Below the pieces are notes generated by a model. The model was given only the letters and a program-made list of their open reading frames with translations. It did no database searches and was not told the DNA's origin. A program made the translations under genes and the position numbers. DNA of 64,000 nucleotides from Zingiber officinale (lineage: Eukaryota; Streptophyta; Magnoliopsida; Zingiberales; Zingiberaceae). Below, piece after piece: positions 21,754 to 33,030 of this stretch (the stretch's first letter is position 1; every line of letters begins with the position of its first letter). Where the stretch lies: assembly GCF_018446385.1 (NCBI RefSeq), contig NC_056002.1, positions 4,265,474 to 4,329,473 of the forward strand, read 5' to 3'.

Positions 21754-22047
21754 TTGAGTCAAAGACTCCCGTGCCACTCGGCCGGGTTTGAGCGGTACTT
21801 AAATCACGGACTCAGCGTTCGGATCTCATATCTTCCCCGTTCAACGTCGAGAGGTCAGAGTAGCATATGGGTTTCCTGCTCTTCCCCGTTCGGGGTCAAG
21901 TAGTCTTCAAAAGATTATTGAGTGGACATGCATCGGAGAATAGCCGGTCAAAAATCCGAAGTCTTTGGAACAGGGCAACCATTTGGCATTATTTATTAAA
22001 CACTCTCCGAGCCGAGCGGGAAATGGAAAAATGATGAGCGAAACTAA
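21754..22047. other. gypsy-2 spacer before the MITE
   Basis: Non-coding. It contains two copies of CTTCCCCGTTC followed by A-CG or GGG-TCAAG text near 21833 and 21882, weak repeats of no clear type. Confidence 0.4.
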
Positions 22048-22466
22048 CCCTCTGTTTGGATGGGGTGAGGTAAGATTCATTAATGGAAGGGGATGGAAGG
22101 GGAAGGGAGGGGAAGGGAGGGAAAATAATATATTTATCTTGCCCTTGTTTGGAAGGGAGGGAAAGTTCAAAGGGATGGAAATGAAGGTTAAATATACAAA
22201 TTTACAAAAATATCCTCTTATTTTTTTAATAAATCTGCATGTGAAAATATAAATAAGGATAAAATTGGGATAATTTTTCCTTACCCCTCCTTACACCCCA
22301 ATTTGGGGTGTAAGGAATTTCGCTGATTCCCGAGCATGCAAGGGGAAGCTTTACCCTTCTCTCCCCTTCCCCTTCATGGCTCACTCTCTCTCAAACAAGT
22401 GTAAAAATTCTTTTTACCCATGTTTACCTTTCCCTCCCCTTTACTCACCTCCTCCCAAACAGAGGG
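22048..22466. mobile_element. Tourist-like MITE (PIF/Harbinger type)
   Basis: This 419-bp non-coding element starts CCCTCTGTTTGG and ends CCAAACAGAGGG. The terminal inverted repeat extends imperfectly through GTGAG. TAA is duplicated on both sides (22045-22047 and 22467-22469). A three-base TAA target is typical of the PIF/Harbinger group. The inner ends carry GGAAGGGG or CCCCTTCC runs that pair with each other, so the whole could fold as a hairpin. Confidence 0.88.
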
Positions 22467-22521
22467 TAAGTGCTTTGGCAAATAAGCAAGATGCAAAAAA
22501 ACATACAAGGAGGGCTCTGCT

Positions 22522-24783
22522 TCACTCAAGATAATCCAGTACGTCGTCGAGTAGCGCAGCTGTAAGCTTGTCCCGACTTATGACCTTGCTGGTCAGAGCG
22601 GTCGGCAGGTGGCCCCCCTCACGAAGCTGATCGATCGTCCCCTCGATTGCCAAGTTGAATAGTCGAAGGGCCCGGTCGGTGACTTTATCACAGAATGCTT
22701 CCGAACGGATATAGGCTTGCTTCATGGCCTCAAACTTACTCCCTTCGGCATCTTGATAAATTCTCAATGCCGCCCGGGAGCCCTCCAGCTCATCCTTGGC
22801 GATGGTAATTTGGCCGCAGAGGGACATCTCTTCGGCTGAGCGACTATGTCTCTCGGTGGCCAGGAAGTCTTCAGCTTCCTTCAGCTTTTGGGATGAGGGC
22901 CCGAGCCTCTTTATTCTTTTTGCCAAGTTGGCGATGGTCCGGTTCTTCCTCATGTTCGCCGACTCGATCTTGTTGTCAAAAGTGGTAACCTGCTTATTCA
23001 GTCGCTCAAGCATGGTGGCCTGCCCAGCGCTCTTTGCCCGTTCAACCTCGAGCAGCTTCTCGCTCTTCCCAGCGCGGCTTGGAGTCGGCCCACCTCGGCG
23101 TCTATGTTCTCCTGAGCGATGGAGGATTGGCCGCTTGGCGCCTTCAGTTGTTTTACTTCCTCCTCCAGATACACGAGCCCGTGGCACATGACAAAACTCT
23201 CCACCCAGTACTGTGAACAACAAGGAATTATAAGTGTCGATCGAGAGTAAACTATGCACAGTTAAGGAGATACTTACCCCGGTGGACATTTGGGTGTGAT
23301 TGTTCATGAGTGCGCCCGGAGGCATCATCGCGGCACGAGCCCAGGCGTCCTCCCAGATCTTAGCGAGTGACCCTTGTATGATAATCTGGTGCTTGGGGTC
23401 TCGAGACTCGGTGCTCGGCTCACTGTATTCCTTGGTAGACAGATGAAGGATCGGGGTCGACTGCGTCAAAGTCTCCCGCCCGGACGACTGAGAGGTGGCT
23501 GCCGGACGGATTCGGGACTTCTTTACCTTCGAGGGCTTCGAAGTCGGAGGCATGAAGGCCATCAGCGGAGCAACTAGAGTCCCTTGCTGCAGCTCGGCAA
23601 GGGACGACATCCGATCAGACGATGTGGAGGCCACCGTTGTTTGAGCCGGAGTTGGGGTCGAAGTTTTGACCTGCTCGGCTGATTGCGCCGCTGAAGTAGC
23701 AGAACACGATGAAGGCTCGGCCCGCCGCGTCTTGCGCCTGTTAAGTGGCACGTCAGAGGAGGGCGAACCCGATGGTTCCTCAACGGGAATAATGGCGCAT
23801 TGCTCGGATGAAGGGTGTGAGCCTGGGGCAGCTCCTCCGTTTGGCGCATGGCTAGCCTCGCCTTCGCCCACCACCACGGGCGTCTTCTCGCTCAAGCCGA
23901 GCAGATCTTCGTGAGAACCAATCGGTTGGAAGCCTCGGCTTGCCAACTCTTAAGTGGCCACCGCCTCGATCATTGTGTCCTTAAGCTTCGCCTTGCCAGC
24001 CATACGCACTCGCATCATGACTTCGACTGCAAGATAAAAAGAAAAATCAGTTAGCATCAAAGGAAGAAGTAAAGAAGCTTCATACCTAAGCTGGTCGGCA
24101 ACCGGGTGCGGATCAGACTCAGACCGAAGATGTACAAGATGCCCTCCAGCAGCAACTTATGGATGTCGTATTTCTGATCGGCTAGCATGGAGGCTACGTT
24201 TAAGTAGTCTGATCGGCTCTTGTAACTTTTCAGAGGGGGTTGAGGCGCCACTTCGAGCTGCCAGCTGGTCGGGAAATCTGGCCGCTCGGGAAGGCACATG
24301 AAAAAAAATATTCCTTCCAATGCTTGTTGGAGGTCGACATCTTGTCGAAAAAGACTAGACCAACTCGTGACTGGAAGAGGAAGGTTCCCGGATCAGGTAG
24401 TTTAGGGTAATAAAAGTAGTGACAAACTCTGTGGATAAGGGGAATGTCGTGCAAGAGGAATAAGATGATGACTCCGCACAGCAGCCGAAAAGAGTTCGAC
24501 ACAAGTTGAGGAAGGGAAATGCGGAAGTACTTACAAACCGCTAGAATGAAAGGATGAAGAGGAAACTGCAGACTAACAACAAATTGGTCGTGGAAGAAAC
24601 AAAGGCAGCCAGTCGGCAGGAGATTGGGCCGATCAGATGGAGAAGGCAAAATGATCTGATGGTAGGAAGGAATTTCAAAAACCTCGCGTAGGCTCTTAGC
24701 ATCGCCCCCATTAAACTTTGACTCCTTGGATGAATACTAGAGGGCCCGGGGGAAGGAGCAAGGGGCTGAGAGGAGTTGGCCAT
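22522..24783 (-). pseudogene. gypsy-2 antisense gene: Transposase_28-like domain and coiled-coil tail
   Basis: It starts at 24783 (MANSSQPLAPSPG). After a frameshift near 24650 it shows CFFHDQFVVSLQFPLHPF, NSFRLLCGVIILFLL, FYYPKL and SNKHWKEYFF. Another shift in an A-run near 24305 leads to the end of the first exon near 24085 (GTATGAAG donor). The second exon region at 23946-22522 holds a Ser/Pro-rich part, a 67-bp GT-AG intron (23277-23211) after MSTG, then YWVESFVMCHGLVYLEEEVKQL and a long coiled coil (KLKEAEDFLATERHSRSAEE). The end is DDVLDYLE. The intron position matches gypsy-1. The function is unknown. The coiled coil suggests self-association (inference). Confidence 0.75.
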
Positions 24784-25044
24784 CGCAAAAACAGATGCGA
24801 AAAGGAAGAAATGCGATAAAAAAAGATAGGGACAGGTCACTGGAATGTCGCCGGAACAAGGAGAAAAGCCGAAAAAGAATTAGAGACAGGCACAATAGGG
24901 AGTGGGCTTACAAGAGAGAGGTTACCTGAAAAGCAGAGGCTGTCGGAGAAGCACGAAGCGTCGCCGAAGAGTGAAGCAAGCAGGAACGTAGACGATCACC
25001 AGAGAATTCGCACGAGGAGTGTACGAAGGAAGCGGCGCAGCGGG

Positions 25045-25051
25045 ATTATAA
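25045..25051 (-). promoter_or_regulatory. candidate TATA box of the gypsy-2 antisense gene
   Basis: TTATAAT within CCTTATAATCC on the minus strand lies about 265 bp upstream of the antisense ATG at 24783, matching the spacing in gypsy-1. Confidence 0.45.
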
Positions 25052-25468
25052 GGCCTGGGCTCGGCCGACAGAAGGCGTCCGATTTAGGTCGTGGAAACCC
25101 AGGCCATGATCTCACCGTTGAATTCAAACCGCCAAATGTCACATCACGCCTGCCACGTCAGGCGTGCGGCGGCTGCAGGCATGACACTTGGCATACCATC
25201 ATCGGTCGGTAATTAATAAAGACGTGGGAGCGTGTTCAGTCTTAATGAGCGGAGATTTGCACGATTCCTAAGAAATCTGGGCGACGTCAGCCGGATCGTG
25301 CTCGCTCAAGACAATCCAAAGAAAATTTCCATAAGCGCAAACCTTTGGCAAGCCAATCGGATCGAGGGAGCACACTTATGGTCGAGCGACTAGCTTCAAC
25401 GAGGCCGATCGTGAGGAAGCCGACTCACACGTCCAGTCAGTCGGACTAGAGCCTCCTTCGACTAGACT

Positions 25469-25481
25469 TAAAGGGGAAGCT
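25469..25481 (+). promoter_or_regulatory. gypsy-2 polypurine tract
   Basis: AAAGGGGAAGCT follows CTCCTTCGACTAGACTT and precedes the LTR, as in gypsy-1. Confidence 0.7.
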
Positions 25482-26428
25482 TGTGTTGCGATGATCAGGA
25501 GGGGCACACCGTGCTGTCACAGCGGAGGTCAAAGTCAGGACGATCAACGGGCGTAAGGGGTTAGCCGATCGGGCGAGTCATACGCGATCGGGGATTAAGC
25601 ATCGACCCACCGTCTTCCGCACAAGGAGTAATCAAATCAACGCTCAAGAGATGCTTAGAAGCCGAGCCGAGCGGCTCCTCCGCTCGGTTTAGCAGTAGAC
25701 TCGACATCAATTGAGCACGTAGACATCAGCAGAGCACGCAGATAGTATACTACCCATCGAGTGGCTATCCTACTTGGCCCAACAATCGAGCATGTTGATA
25801 GTAGGCTTCCATCAGAGCGGTCATCCCGCTCGATCCAATAGCCGACGACACTTGGACAGTGGGCTCTCAGCTGAGCGGCTATTCCACTCGGCGTGACAGC
25901 AGACAGCTCAAGGATAGCAGAATTTTGGCCGAGCAGTCATTCTGCTCGGCCAAGCAACAGACATAGTGAGATATCCTTCGACATCCTTTTGGGAGCTAGT
26001 GTCGCTGATAGGCGGCATGGTTAGACAGAAGATCGTACAACGGAAGCTTCCACTGTCACTTCAGAGATATGCTTGGTCCGTTAAAGTACTGTGTCAGAGA
26101 TACTTTACTGACACGTTTTTTCAAGGAAAGTTTTGAGATGCGTACTCACCTTGGGAAGCTTGCACGTGCGCTTCCGGAACTTTATATAAAGGGGGTCCAA
26201 GTATCGATGGAGGTATGTTTTTCTCGCTATTTCTAGTGTTGCGCTACAGTTCTTGCTTTTTCTTGCTTCACTGGAGACTGACTTGAGCGTCCGAGGGCCA
26301 TCCTCGGGGACCCCTTCCCTAGCTCGGCACTGGCGCTACTTGTGTTGCAGGCAGGAGCGGAGTCCACCGGAGGTCAGCAAGAGCGCCACGCCCCCAGCAT
26401 CCATCTCTTCGACTTTCGGACAGGATCA
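25482..26428 (+). repeat. gypsy-2 3' LTR
   Basis: It starts TGTGTTGCGATGATCAGG and ends TTTCGGACAGGATCA. It has TATATAAA at 26183-26190 and the GACTTGAGCGTCCGAGGGCC block near 26280. No partner LTR is present, so the exact start is taken by analogy with gypsy-3 (33031). Several GAGCGG and GCTCGG words between 25740 and 25960 form a loose repeat of about 55 bp. Confidence 0.8.
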
Positions 26429-27170
26429 ACCGTCAAAGTCAATAGGAGGTCAAAGGTACCTACAACATTATGGGTCGCCCGATCGGATTACACGGCCGAT
26501 CGGACATGAAGGTCCGACCGGGCATCCAACTCGGTCTGATTTAGCATAGCAACTTGGGACCAGCAAGCTATCCTTATCGGTAAATAATGAATCCTCCGAT
26601 TTAAGGTCGAGCCCTATCGGACTTCAGGACAGACCAGACTCAATGTTCCTTCGCTCAGTTCTAGACATAGGCCGAGTGAGCGCCAAGTCAAGTGCTACAT
26701 CCTATAAGATCGAACCGACGTTCGGTCAGCGACCGATTGGCTTATAGAAGAACCCGTATATCTGTCATGTCATATTTTTATGGAAGTTTGTGCTGGAAAA
26801 GACATGGAACATCCCGCAGGCAAATCGTACTGAGAAGTTTCTATTCTGTCACATCAGATATTTGCGTGTTCGCTTAAGAAAAGATGTCAAAGATATTTTT
26901 TGACATGTATTTTCTTAAAATATTTTGGAAAACGTGCACATGCTTTGGGATACTTGTACAGACGGTACAGTGACACTATAAAAGATGATTTCCATCCACA
27001 GACAAAATTATGCGATGTTTCATAGTTGATCACGCTCGTTGCTACAATTTTTTACTGTTCTTCTTCACCTCATATATGAATTACTAACTTAATATCGGAG
27101 GACCAATACCAGGACCCTTCCCTAACTCTATACTAATACTCTTAATTTGATAGGATAACACATAATATTT
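26429..27170 (+). repeat. degraded LTR-like relic
   Basis: Right after the gypsy-2 LTR, the sequence again follows the order of a gypsy LTR: a GATCGG-rich part, CACTATAAAAGATG near 26970, then ATCGGAGGACC and GGACCCTTCCCTAACTC near 27090-27125. Identity is low. It is probably an old LTR of a related family, and its exact ends are not visible. Confidence 0.5.
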
Positions 27171-27466
27171 TTCTAATGAATATCATAGTCACGTTTTCAA
27201 CTACTCGTCTTCTAAACTTTAGAATATGATCATATAGTATATTTATCCAAATAAATTTTAAATATAATTTAATTTTACATTGGTAACAATTACTATATGT
27301 TTTTACATATTTTTAATATAAAAAATGACAATTCCAAGAGTGCTTTCTCTTGCCGCCCCAAAAAATTTATAATATTTTATAGGCAACTTGTCTAAATAAA
27401 TAATGGACGTTCACAGCTAATAGTCACAGCGTTTCTCCGGAGTCCAGAGTCCAAAAAAATAAGGAG

Positions 27467-29524
27467 ATGGAAGAAAAGATTCCGAAACCCATCAAATGCA
27501 AAGGTAGTGGATTAAATTTCGTGTTAAATTAATCACTTATCGAAGCTTAATCTGACTGATTCCGACCGGCGATGCTCCAGCGGCGGTCTGCCGGGCCGCC
27601 GGCGAGAGGCTGCAGATCGAGGAGGTCGTGGTGGCGCCGCCCCAGCGCCACGAGGTCCGCATAAAAATCATATGCACCTCCCTCTGCCACTCCGACATCA
27701 CTTTCTGGCGGATGAAGGCGATCCCCGGATTATTCCCCATAATCCTCGGCCACGAAGCCGTCGGGTAGGTTACTGCACGAGAGTTTTTACCGATCGCTTT
27801 AATTAAAACGAAAAGCAACCTTTTTTGGTACTGGATTGATCGCCGGCGGATACGCCATTTTGGGCGGCGCTGCAGGGTGGTGGAGAGCGTGGGGGAGGCG
27901 GTGCAGGAGGTGGCGGTGGGGGACACGGTGCTGCCGGTGTTCCTGGCTGAGTGCGGCGGCTGCGCCGACTGCAGATCGAGGAGGAGCAACGAGTGTTCGC
28001 TGTTCCCCTTCGCGATGCGGATGGGGATGCTGAGGGGGGACGAGGCCGCCCGGTTCACCGACGCTGCGGGGGCAGCGGTGCACCACTGCATCAACGTGTC
28101 GAGCTTCGTTGAGTACACCGTCGTCGACGTGGCGCACATCGTGAAGGTGCACAAGCCGATGCCGCCGGCGGTGGCCGCCTTGCTCAGCTGCGGTATCTCC
28201 ACCGGTATGTTCTTTCCCCTGCTTCACAATAGAAGACAAATTAGTATTAAAAACATCATAAAGGAATCAAAAAATGTCGTCCTTTCTTTTGCCCTCTGTT
28301 TTGTGGATGTGGATCGAAAAAAGAAAGAAACAAACTCGTTAGATAAAAGAAAAGAAAAATAAAATAAAAAAGAAGAGAAAATAGAAGAAAATGAGAAGAA
28401 AGAAAAAAAATCTACAAAATAATTTATGAATATTTATTTTTTTCCTTCTGTAAAATTTTCATCCTGTTATTTTAAGGAGTGGGAGGTGCATGGAAGGCGG
28501 CTGACGTGGAACCCGGGTCCACCGTGGCCATATTTGGTCTTGGCGCAGTTGGCTTAGCGGTAAATAATAACAATTATTATTATTATTATTATTGCACTTA
28601 TAAATTCAGATTCATGTGGTAAACGCAGGCAGCAGAAGGAGCGAGGATGCAAGGAGCAGGGAGAATCATTGGCGTCGACGTCAATCCTGAAAAATTTGAA
28701 ATCGGTCATTTTTTTTTCTTTCTTAAATTAAATTAACACTAAAATCTTTCTTTCTGTATCTTCATGGATCCGAACTCAAAATTTTGGCGGTTTTGTTTGT
28801 TCAGGGAAGAAGTTTGGAATTACAGATTTCGTCAACAGCAAAGAGATTGGAGACCGATCTATCAGCGAGGTTTGCGTCCATTCTGTTAAATTACATGTGT
28901 TGATTGATATAGATCATTAACGTGCTTAATGGTATAGGTGATAAAGGAGATGACCGGCGGTGGCGCGGATTATTGCTTCGAGTGTGTTGGGCTGGCGTCG
29001 CTGATGGCTGATGCTTTCGAGAGCTCTCGCTCGGTGAGTCGATTGTCAGTAAACCTGAATGAATGAATACAATTTAGAGAATAATAAATTCACGATGCTA
29101 CAAGGAACGAAGATTGTTAACCATTTCTGCCTAACAATTTTGCTGGTAGGGTTGGGGCAAGACGATCATACTTGGAGTGGAAAAGCATGGGTCGCCGATC
29201 AGTGTAAACTGTAGGGAAATCCTAAGAGGAAGGAGCATCATGGGAGCTTTCATGGGGGGAATGAAACCAAAAACTGACATCCCAATTCTGATGGAAAAAT
29301 ACATAAGAAAGGTATTCGACTCCTGCAGCACTCCACTACATAATTGAATGGATTTGTTTTAAACTTGTTTTTTTTGTTCCTTTCAATTTCTATCTGTGGA
29401 TCTGCAGGAACTTAACTTGGATGATTTCATAACTCATGAAGTTGGTTTCGAGGACATAAACAAAGCATTTGAGTTGCTGGAGGAAGGAAAGAGCATCAGG
29501 TGCACCATCTGGATGGATAGATAA
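27467..29524 (+). CDS. zinc alcohol dehydrogenase-like protein (medium-chain dehydrogenase), nine exons
   Basis: Exons are 27467-27503, 27581-27764, 27876-28204, 28477-28559, 28629-28704, 28805-28869, 28938-29033, 29150-29311 and 29408-29524. All introns are GT-AG, and the sum is 1149 bases, 382 residues plus TAA. It should oxidise alcohols or reduce aldehydes with NAD(H). Catalytic-zinc ligands are C48 (SLCHSD), H70 (GHEAVG) and C179 (LSCGIST). The structural zinc is held by C100, C103, C106 and C114. The nucleotide fold has GLGAVG (204-209) and the NAD-selecting D228 (VDVNP). Phrases such as KFEIGKKFG, NSKEIGD and FEDINKAFELL put it in the plant ADH-like group (closest in my memory to ADH-like 7), not classical ADH1. 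Length is normal and no break is seen. The true substrate is unknown. It lies between a degraded LTR and gypsy-3. Confidence 0.92.
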
Positions 29525-30431
29525 ATTTATGAACGACAATGTATAATAAAAGCATTTGTTGCATCCAAATATCTCTAAAACCTTTTCATAAACCATGCTT
29601 TCAAACATCGTAGAAAAGGTGTTTTAGCAATAATGGTGAAATCAGTTGTTTCGAGTATGCAAAGTTTAGGAAATTTCACCAATTTAGATTGTGATGAGTA
29701 TTGATCGTTCTCAGATCAAATGCCAAGGAAAGGAAACACTGATCTCACTAGAAACTCCATGTGCAAGCAGATAATGCAATATTGTATCCATCAATCTAAC
29801 ATTCTTCCACATTCACCTCAGTAAGGGAATTCTTTAGCAGAAATAAGAAGTTGAACAATGAAGAACTGACAACTCATCATCTGTTGCAGTTCCATGATCT
29901 ATTTGTTTTAAATGAGGAAATCAATAGTTTACCTTGTTTCTAATTCAACTGATTTATTCTTACGTTTGCACAACAGCTGCATTTGCTTCTTCAGTTATGA
30001 CTTGTGGCTATTGTTACTGTTTTGTCCCGTTCATGACTGAAACCATTCACATGATTGGTTATGAACAAGGTAGAAATTCTCCTATTTCTAGTCGAGATCT
30101 GTACTGATATCAGGATTTGGGATGCAGTTAGGAAATAATATCTTGGTTTCAAGGAACAAGATGACAACTAATCTACATATAGTTGGTTTCTTTAACTGTT
30201 TGAATTCATTGATCTAGTGTGGTATGGAAAACATTGCTCTAATTTTGGATGTAATCTCTCTCTTACCAAGTCATAAAAATGAACCAGAGTTGCATCACTG
30301 AATGATATATTCCCGTCTTTGTTTGTTTGTTTTCATTCATAACTAAACATGAGAAATTTGCAAAAAAAATAATAAAAAATCAAAGAAGAATGAATCTAAG
30401 AAGATCAAGCAAAACAAGTTGAAGCAATCTA
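29525..30431. other. intergenic, downstream of the ADH-like gene
   Basis: This contains the 3' UTR (AATAAA-like words such as ATAATAAA near 29543) and AT-rich spacer. I see no gene or clear repeat before the gypsy-3 LTR. Confidence 0.5.
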
Positions 30432-31054
30432 TCTTATGTGGTGATAAAGGGGGACCTACTAAGCGCGGATCAAAGGATAGAGATAACAGTCAACGTGGAG
30501 GTCAAAGTCAAAGTGATCAACACCCGGATGCCAAAGGGCTCACCTATGGTGGCCGAGCAGAGGTCGACTACAATGGTCGATCAGTGCGGACAGTGTCGAT
30601 CGGCAAGAGGCTTGTCTGAGCCGACCCCCGTCTAGCTCAGAATAATAGGGTAAGATCGCTAGACGCTCACTGCAGATCAGCAGAATGCTAAGGTCACCGA
30701 AACACTTGTCCGAACGGAAGGAGATAAGCTATTATACCCAGTCACCACAAGAAAGAATAGCCGAGGCCGATCGCGCGGAGGAGTTCCAGCCGAGCGGACC
30801 AAGGCACTAAATAAAGGGGATCCATATACTGGTGGAGGTACGAGTTATTCACTATTAACATCTGTATCTACTGTTGCTCCATCTTTTTCCTCTTTTCGAT
30901 AACTGACTTGAGTGTCAGAGGGCTAACGCCGAGGACTCCTTCCCTGGCTCGATACTGACATTTCTTGTGTTGTAGAGCGGAGCGGAGACAACATCCAGTC
31001 AATGCAGCAATCAAATCCCCAGCTTGCCATCTCCACGATTGTCGAACATGATTA
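30432..31054 (+). repeat. gypsy-3 5' LTR, internally deleted
   Basis: It aligns with the 3' LTR from GGTGATAAAG onward. Its first bases (TCTTATG) differ from TGTAATG of the 3' LTR. It jumps from GAGGAGTTCCAGCCGAGCGG near 30797 (here split as GAGGAGTTCC and AGCCGAGCGG) to ATAAAGGGGATCC near 30811, skipping the central part. The end ACATGATTA adjoins a decayed TTGGCG primer site at 31057-31070. Confidence 0.75.
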
Positions 31055-31100
31055 TATTGGCGTCGTCTGTGGAAACGTAGCCTGCATCCGAAACGCGAAG

Positions 31101-31560
31101 ATGGAGGACGCTGGACAACTCGCCACGGTGACTTTGACAAATGAGGAGCTGGATATACTGATACAAGCTCAAGCGGCAAAAATAGTGGAGCAACAACAGT
31201 AACGGGCGCTTGCCGATCGCCAGGTACAGGAGCCCCCCGCCTTAGCAACAGGTCATTAAGCCAGATATAAAGACCGAGTGGAGCATGTACCCGTTCGGGG
31301 ACAAAGTAAGAAGTCGACTAGCACATACGGAGACGTGCCCAACGCGCCGATCCCCTTCCATCGAGCACTGTTCCACACTCCAACAGAGGAGCTAGGCCGA
31401 GCGGATGAGGAACGAGGATCCTCCTCGGAAAACGTGCCCATTCGGGACCCGCGTAAAGGGAAAGCACCAAGGAATGATGATTCTCCCGAGCGGATTAATA
31501 AACAGTTCTCTCAGGGAATCTTGGACAACCCTCTTTCGAAGCAATACACTCCGTTGACGA
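31101..31560 (+). pseudogene. gypsy-3 gag 5' fragment
   Basis: It starts MEDAGQLATVTLTNEELD, parallel to gypsy-1 gag at 4254, with a stop at 31200. It continues in another frame with VPNAPIPFHRALFHTPTEE, KGKAPRNDDSPERINKQFSQ and NPLSKQYTPLTI. It breaks off just where the conserved EY-DP-DHL core should begin, and the text after 31565 belongs to the antisense 3' region. It is therefore a remnant that cannot form particles. Confidence 0.8.
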
Positions 31561-31564
31561 TCAG

Positions 31565-31918
31565 TCATCGAAAACAAAGAAATCGAGAAGACGCAACCCA
31601 CAGATTCAACGTAGAAAAGAGAAGAACCTTATTGAGAAAGGTCACTGGAGAAGAAGAGGAGAAGAAACGTCGCAGAGACTGCTCGAAGACGAAAGCATCA
31701 GGCATAGTGAAGATGACAGCGAGCAGATGGAGGTTTATAAACATCGTGGTCGATCACTTAGAGCCGTCTGATCGAGGGTTGCAAAAAACAAGGACAAAAT
31801 CTAACTGTGGAATTTGAAAAGGTGCCTGTCACATCAGCAGCAGATATCCGCTTATCACATCAAACGTGCAGCGGTAGAAGACAGGACATGTGGCAGTTGA
31901 CTATGGGAGGGTTTTAAT
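31565..31918. other. gypsy-3 3'-region remnant with antisense TATA-like box
   Basis: The A-rich AGAAAAGAGAAG and GAAGAAGAGGAGAAG text and the minus-strand TTTATAAA at 31734-31741 match the layout upstream of the antisense genes in gypsy-1 and gypsy-2. No antisense coding part remains. A plus ORF over it (up to 31817) is a chimera of gag and this non-coding DNA. Confidence 0.55.
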
Positions 31919-32584
31919 TGTAGGATCCAAAAGAATTTAGATATCTCCACAATAGCATGATATTGTCCACTTTGGGCCTAAGCCCTCATGGTTTTGCTCT
32001 TGGGCTCTACCCAAAAGGCCTCATGCCAATGGAGATATCTTTTCTCTTATAAACCCATGATCTTTCCCATGTGTTTCCAATATGGGACTATGTTTACAAC
32101 CTTGCAACCCCAACAATCCCCCCCTCAAACAAAGGACCATAGGCTTCCCACGTCTGATCCTCGACCCACCAGGTCTACCTGCCCCTCAGTCCACCCGACC
32201 TACTAGGACTTCCTTGCCTAGCCGCAACTAGGACTTCCTGCCTGGTGTCTGGTCCTCTTGATCCGAACATAGGAGCCTCCACTTTCTTTGTTTGAGGTCA
32301 ATATTGTACCCACATGGTTCAATCAGACCATAGCTCTTGTGCACAGTCGGCGGTTAAACCTTCTGCAGTCAGGGCTCTGATACCAATTGTAGGATCCAAA
32401 AGAATTTAGATATCTCCACAATAGCATGATATTGTCCACTTTGGGCCTAAGCCCTCATGGTTTTGCTCTTGGGCTCTACCCAAAAGGCCTCATGCTAATG
32501 GAGATATCTTTTCTCTTATAAACCCATGATCTTTCCCATGTGTTTCCAATATGGGACTATGTTTGCAACCTTGCAACCCCAACA
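31919..32584 (-). mobile_element. TRIM (miniature LTR retrotransposon)
   Basis: Two 197-bp LTRs (31919-32115 and 32388-32584) differ at two positions by eye. TTAAT is duplicated at 31914-31918 and 32585-32589. On the minus strand the LTR begins TGTTGGGGTTGC and ends GATCCTACA. The primer site ATTGGTATCAGAGCC (32373-32387, complementary to initiator tRNA-Met) follows the minus-strand 5' LTR, and a GAGGGGGGGAT purine tract precedes the other. The 272-bp interior has no coding capacity, as is typical for TRIMs, which depend on other elements' proteins. Confidence 0.93.
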
Positions 32585-32589
32585 TTAAT

Positions 32590-33030
32590 GAGACTTAATT
32601 AAAAGGTATGGTCGTGTGCTTAGCCCGTTTTCTAGAATTTTGGATGACGTAAGCCACTATGAAAGGGCGCTCATCCGAGAAAGCGTAGAGAGGGAAAAAT
32701 TCCCCAAGTGTCGTCGTCAACCATCTTGATCGGCACAGATATTTGTCTATGAGGTAGCCGAGCGGCAAATCCACCACAGGCTTTGAAGATTGTGTGATCC
32801 GATCAAGAGTTCGAGTTCAAAGAAAGCAATGGTCGGTCGCCGGTCGGTGAATTAGGCCTTCAAGTCAGCGATAAACTTTGACGTTCATTACGTCCGAACG
32901 GTGGTTAGGAGATATGAGCCGACCATAATCCAAGCACAGAGAGTGTCCGATCGGCGGAGGTCACCCAAGGCACTACTCGTTTAGTCAATCGGACTTGCAG
33001 CCTCCTTCAACTAGACTTGAGGGGAATACT
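32590..33030 (+). other. gypsy-3 internal tail and polypurine tract
   Basis: Non-coding sequence related to the gypsy 3' region ends with CTCCTTCAACTAGACTTGAG and GGGAATACT before the LTR at 33031. It contains no gene. Confidence 0.55.

Larger units (their letters stand above)
20040..26428 (+). mobile_element. gypsy-2: 5'-truncated Ty3/gypsy, Tat-like
   Basis: Only the 3' half remains: integrase, a 37-bp tandem array, an antisense gene, a polypurine tract and the 3' LTR (25482-26428). The left border near 20040 adjoins the copia relic with no LTR, so the 5' half was lost by deletion or recombination. A MITE sits at 22048-22466. The plan is the same as gypsy-1, but nucleotide identity is much lower, so it is a different family of the same lineage. 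Confidence 0.85.

Noticed and set aside
27537..28239. Long minus-strand ORFs over the ADH-like gene
   Set aside because: They are shadows of GC-rich exons. The plus-strand exons give a complete zinc dehydrogenase with correct splice sites.
30427..30435. Target duplication ATCTT for gypsy-3
   Set aside because: It would require both LTR ends to be altered, and the match is short. Left as unproven.
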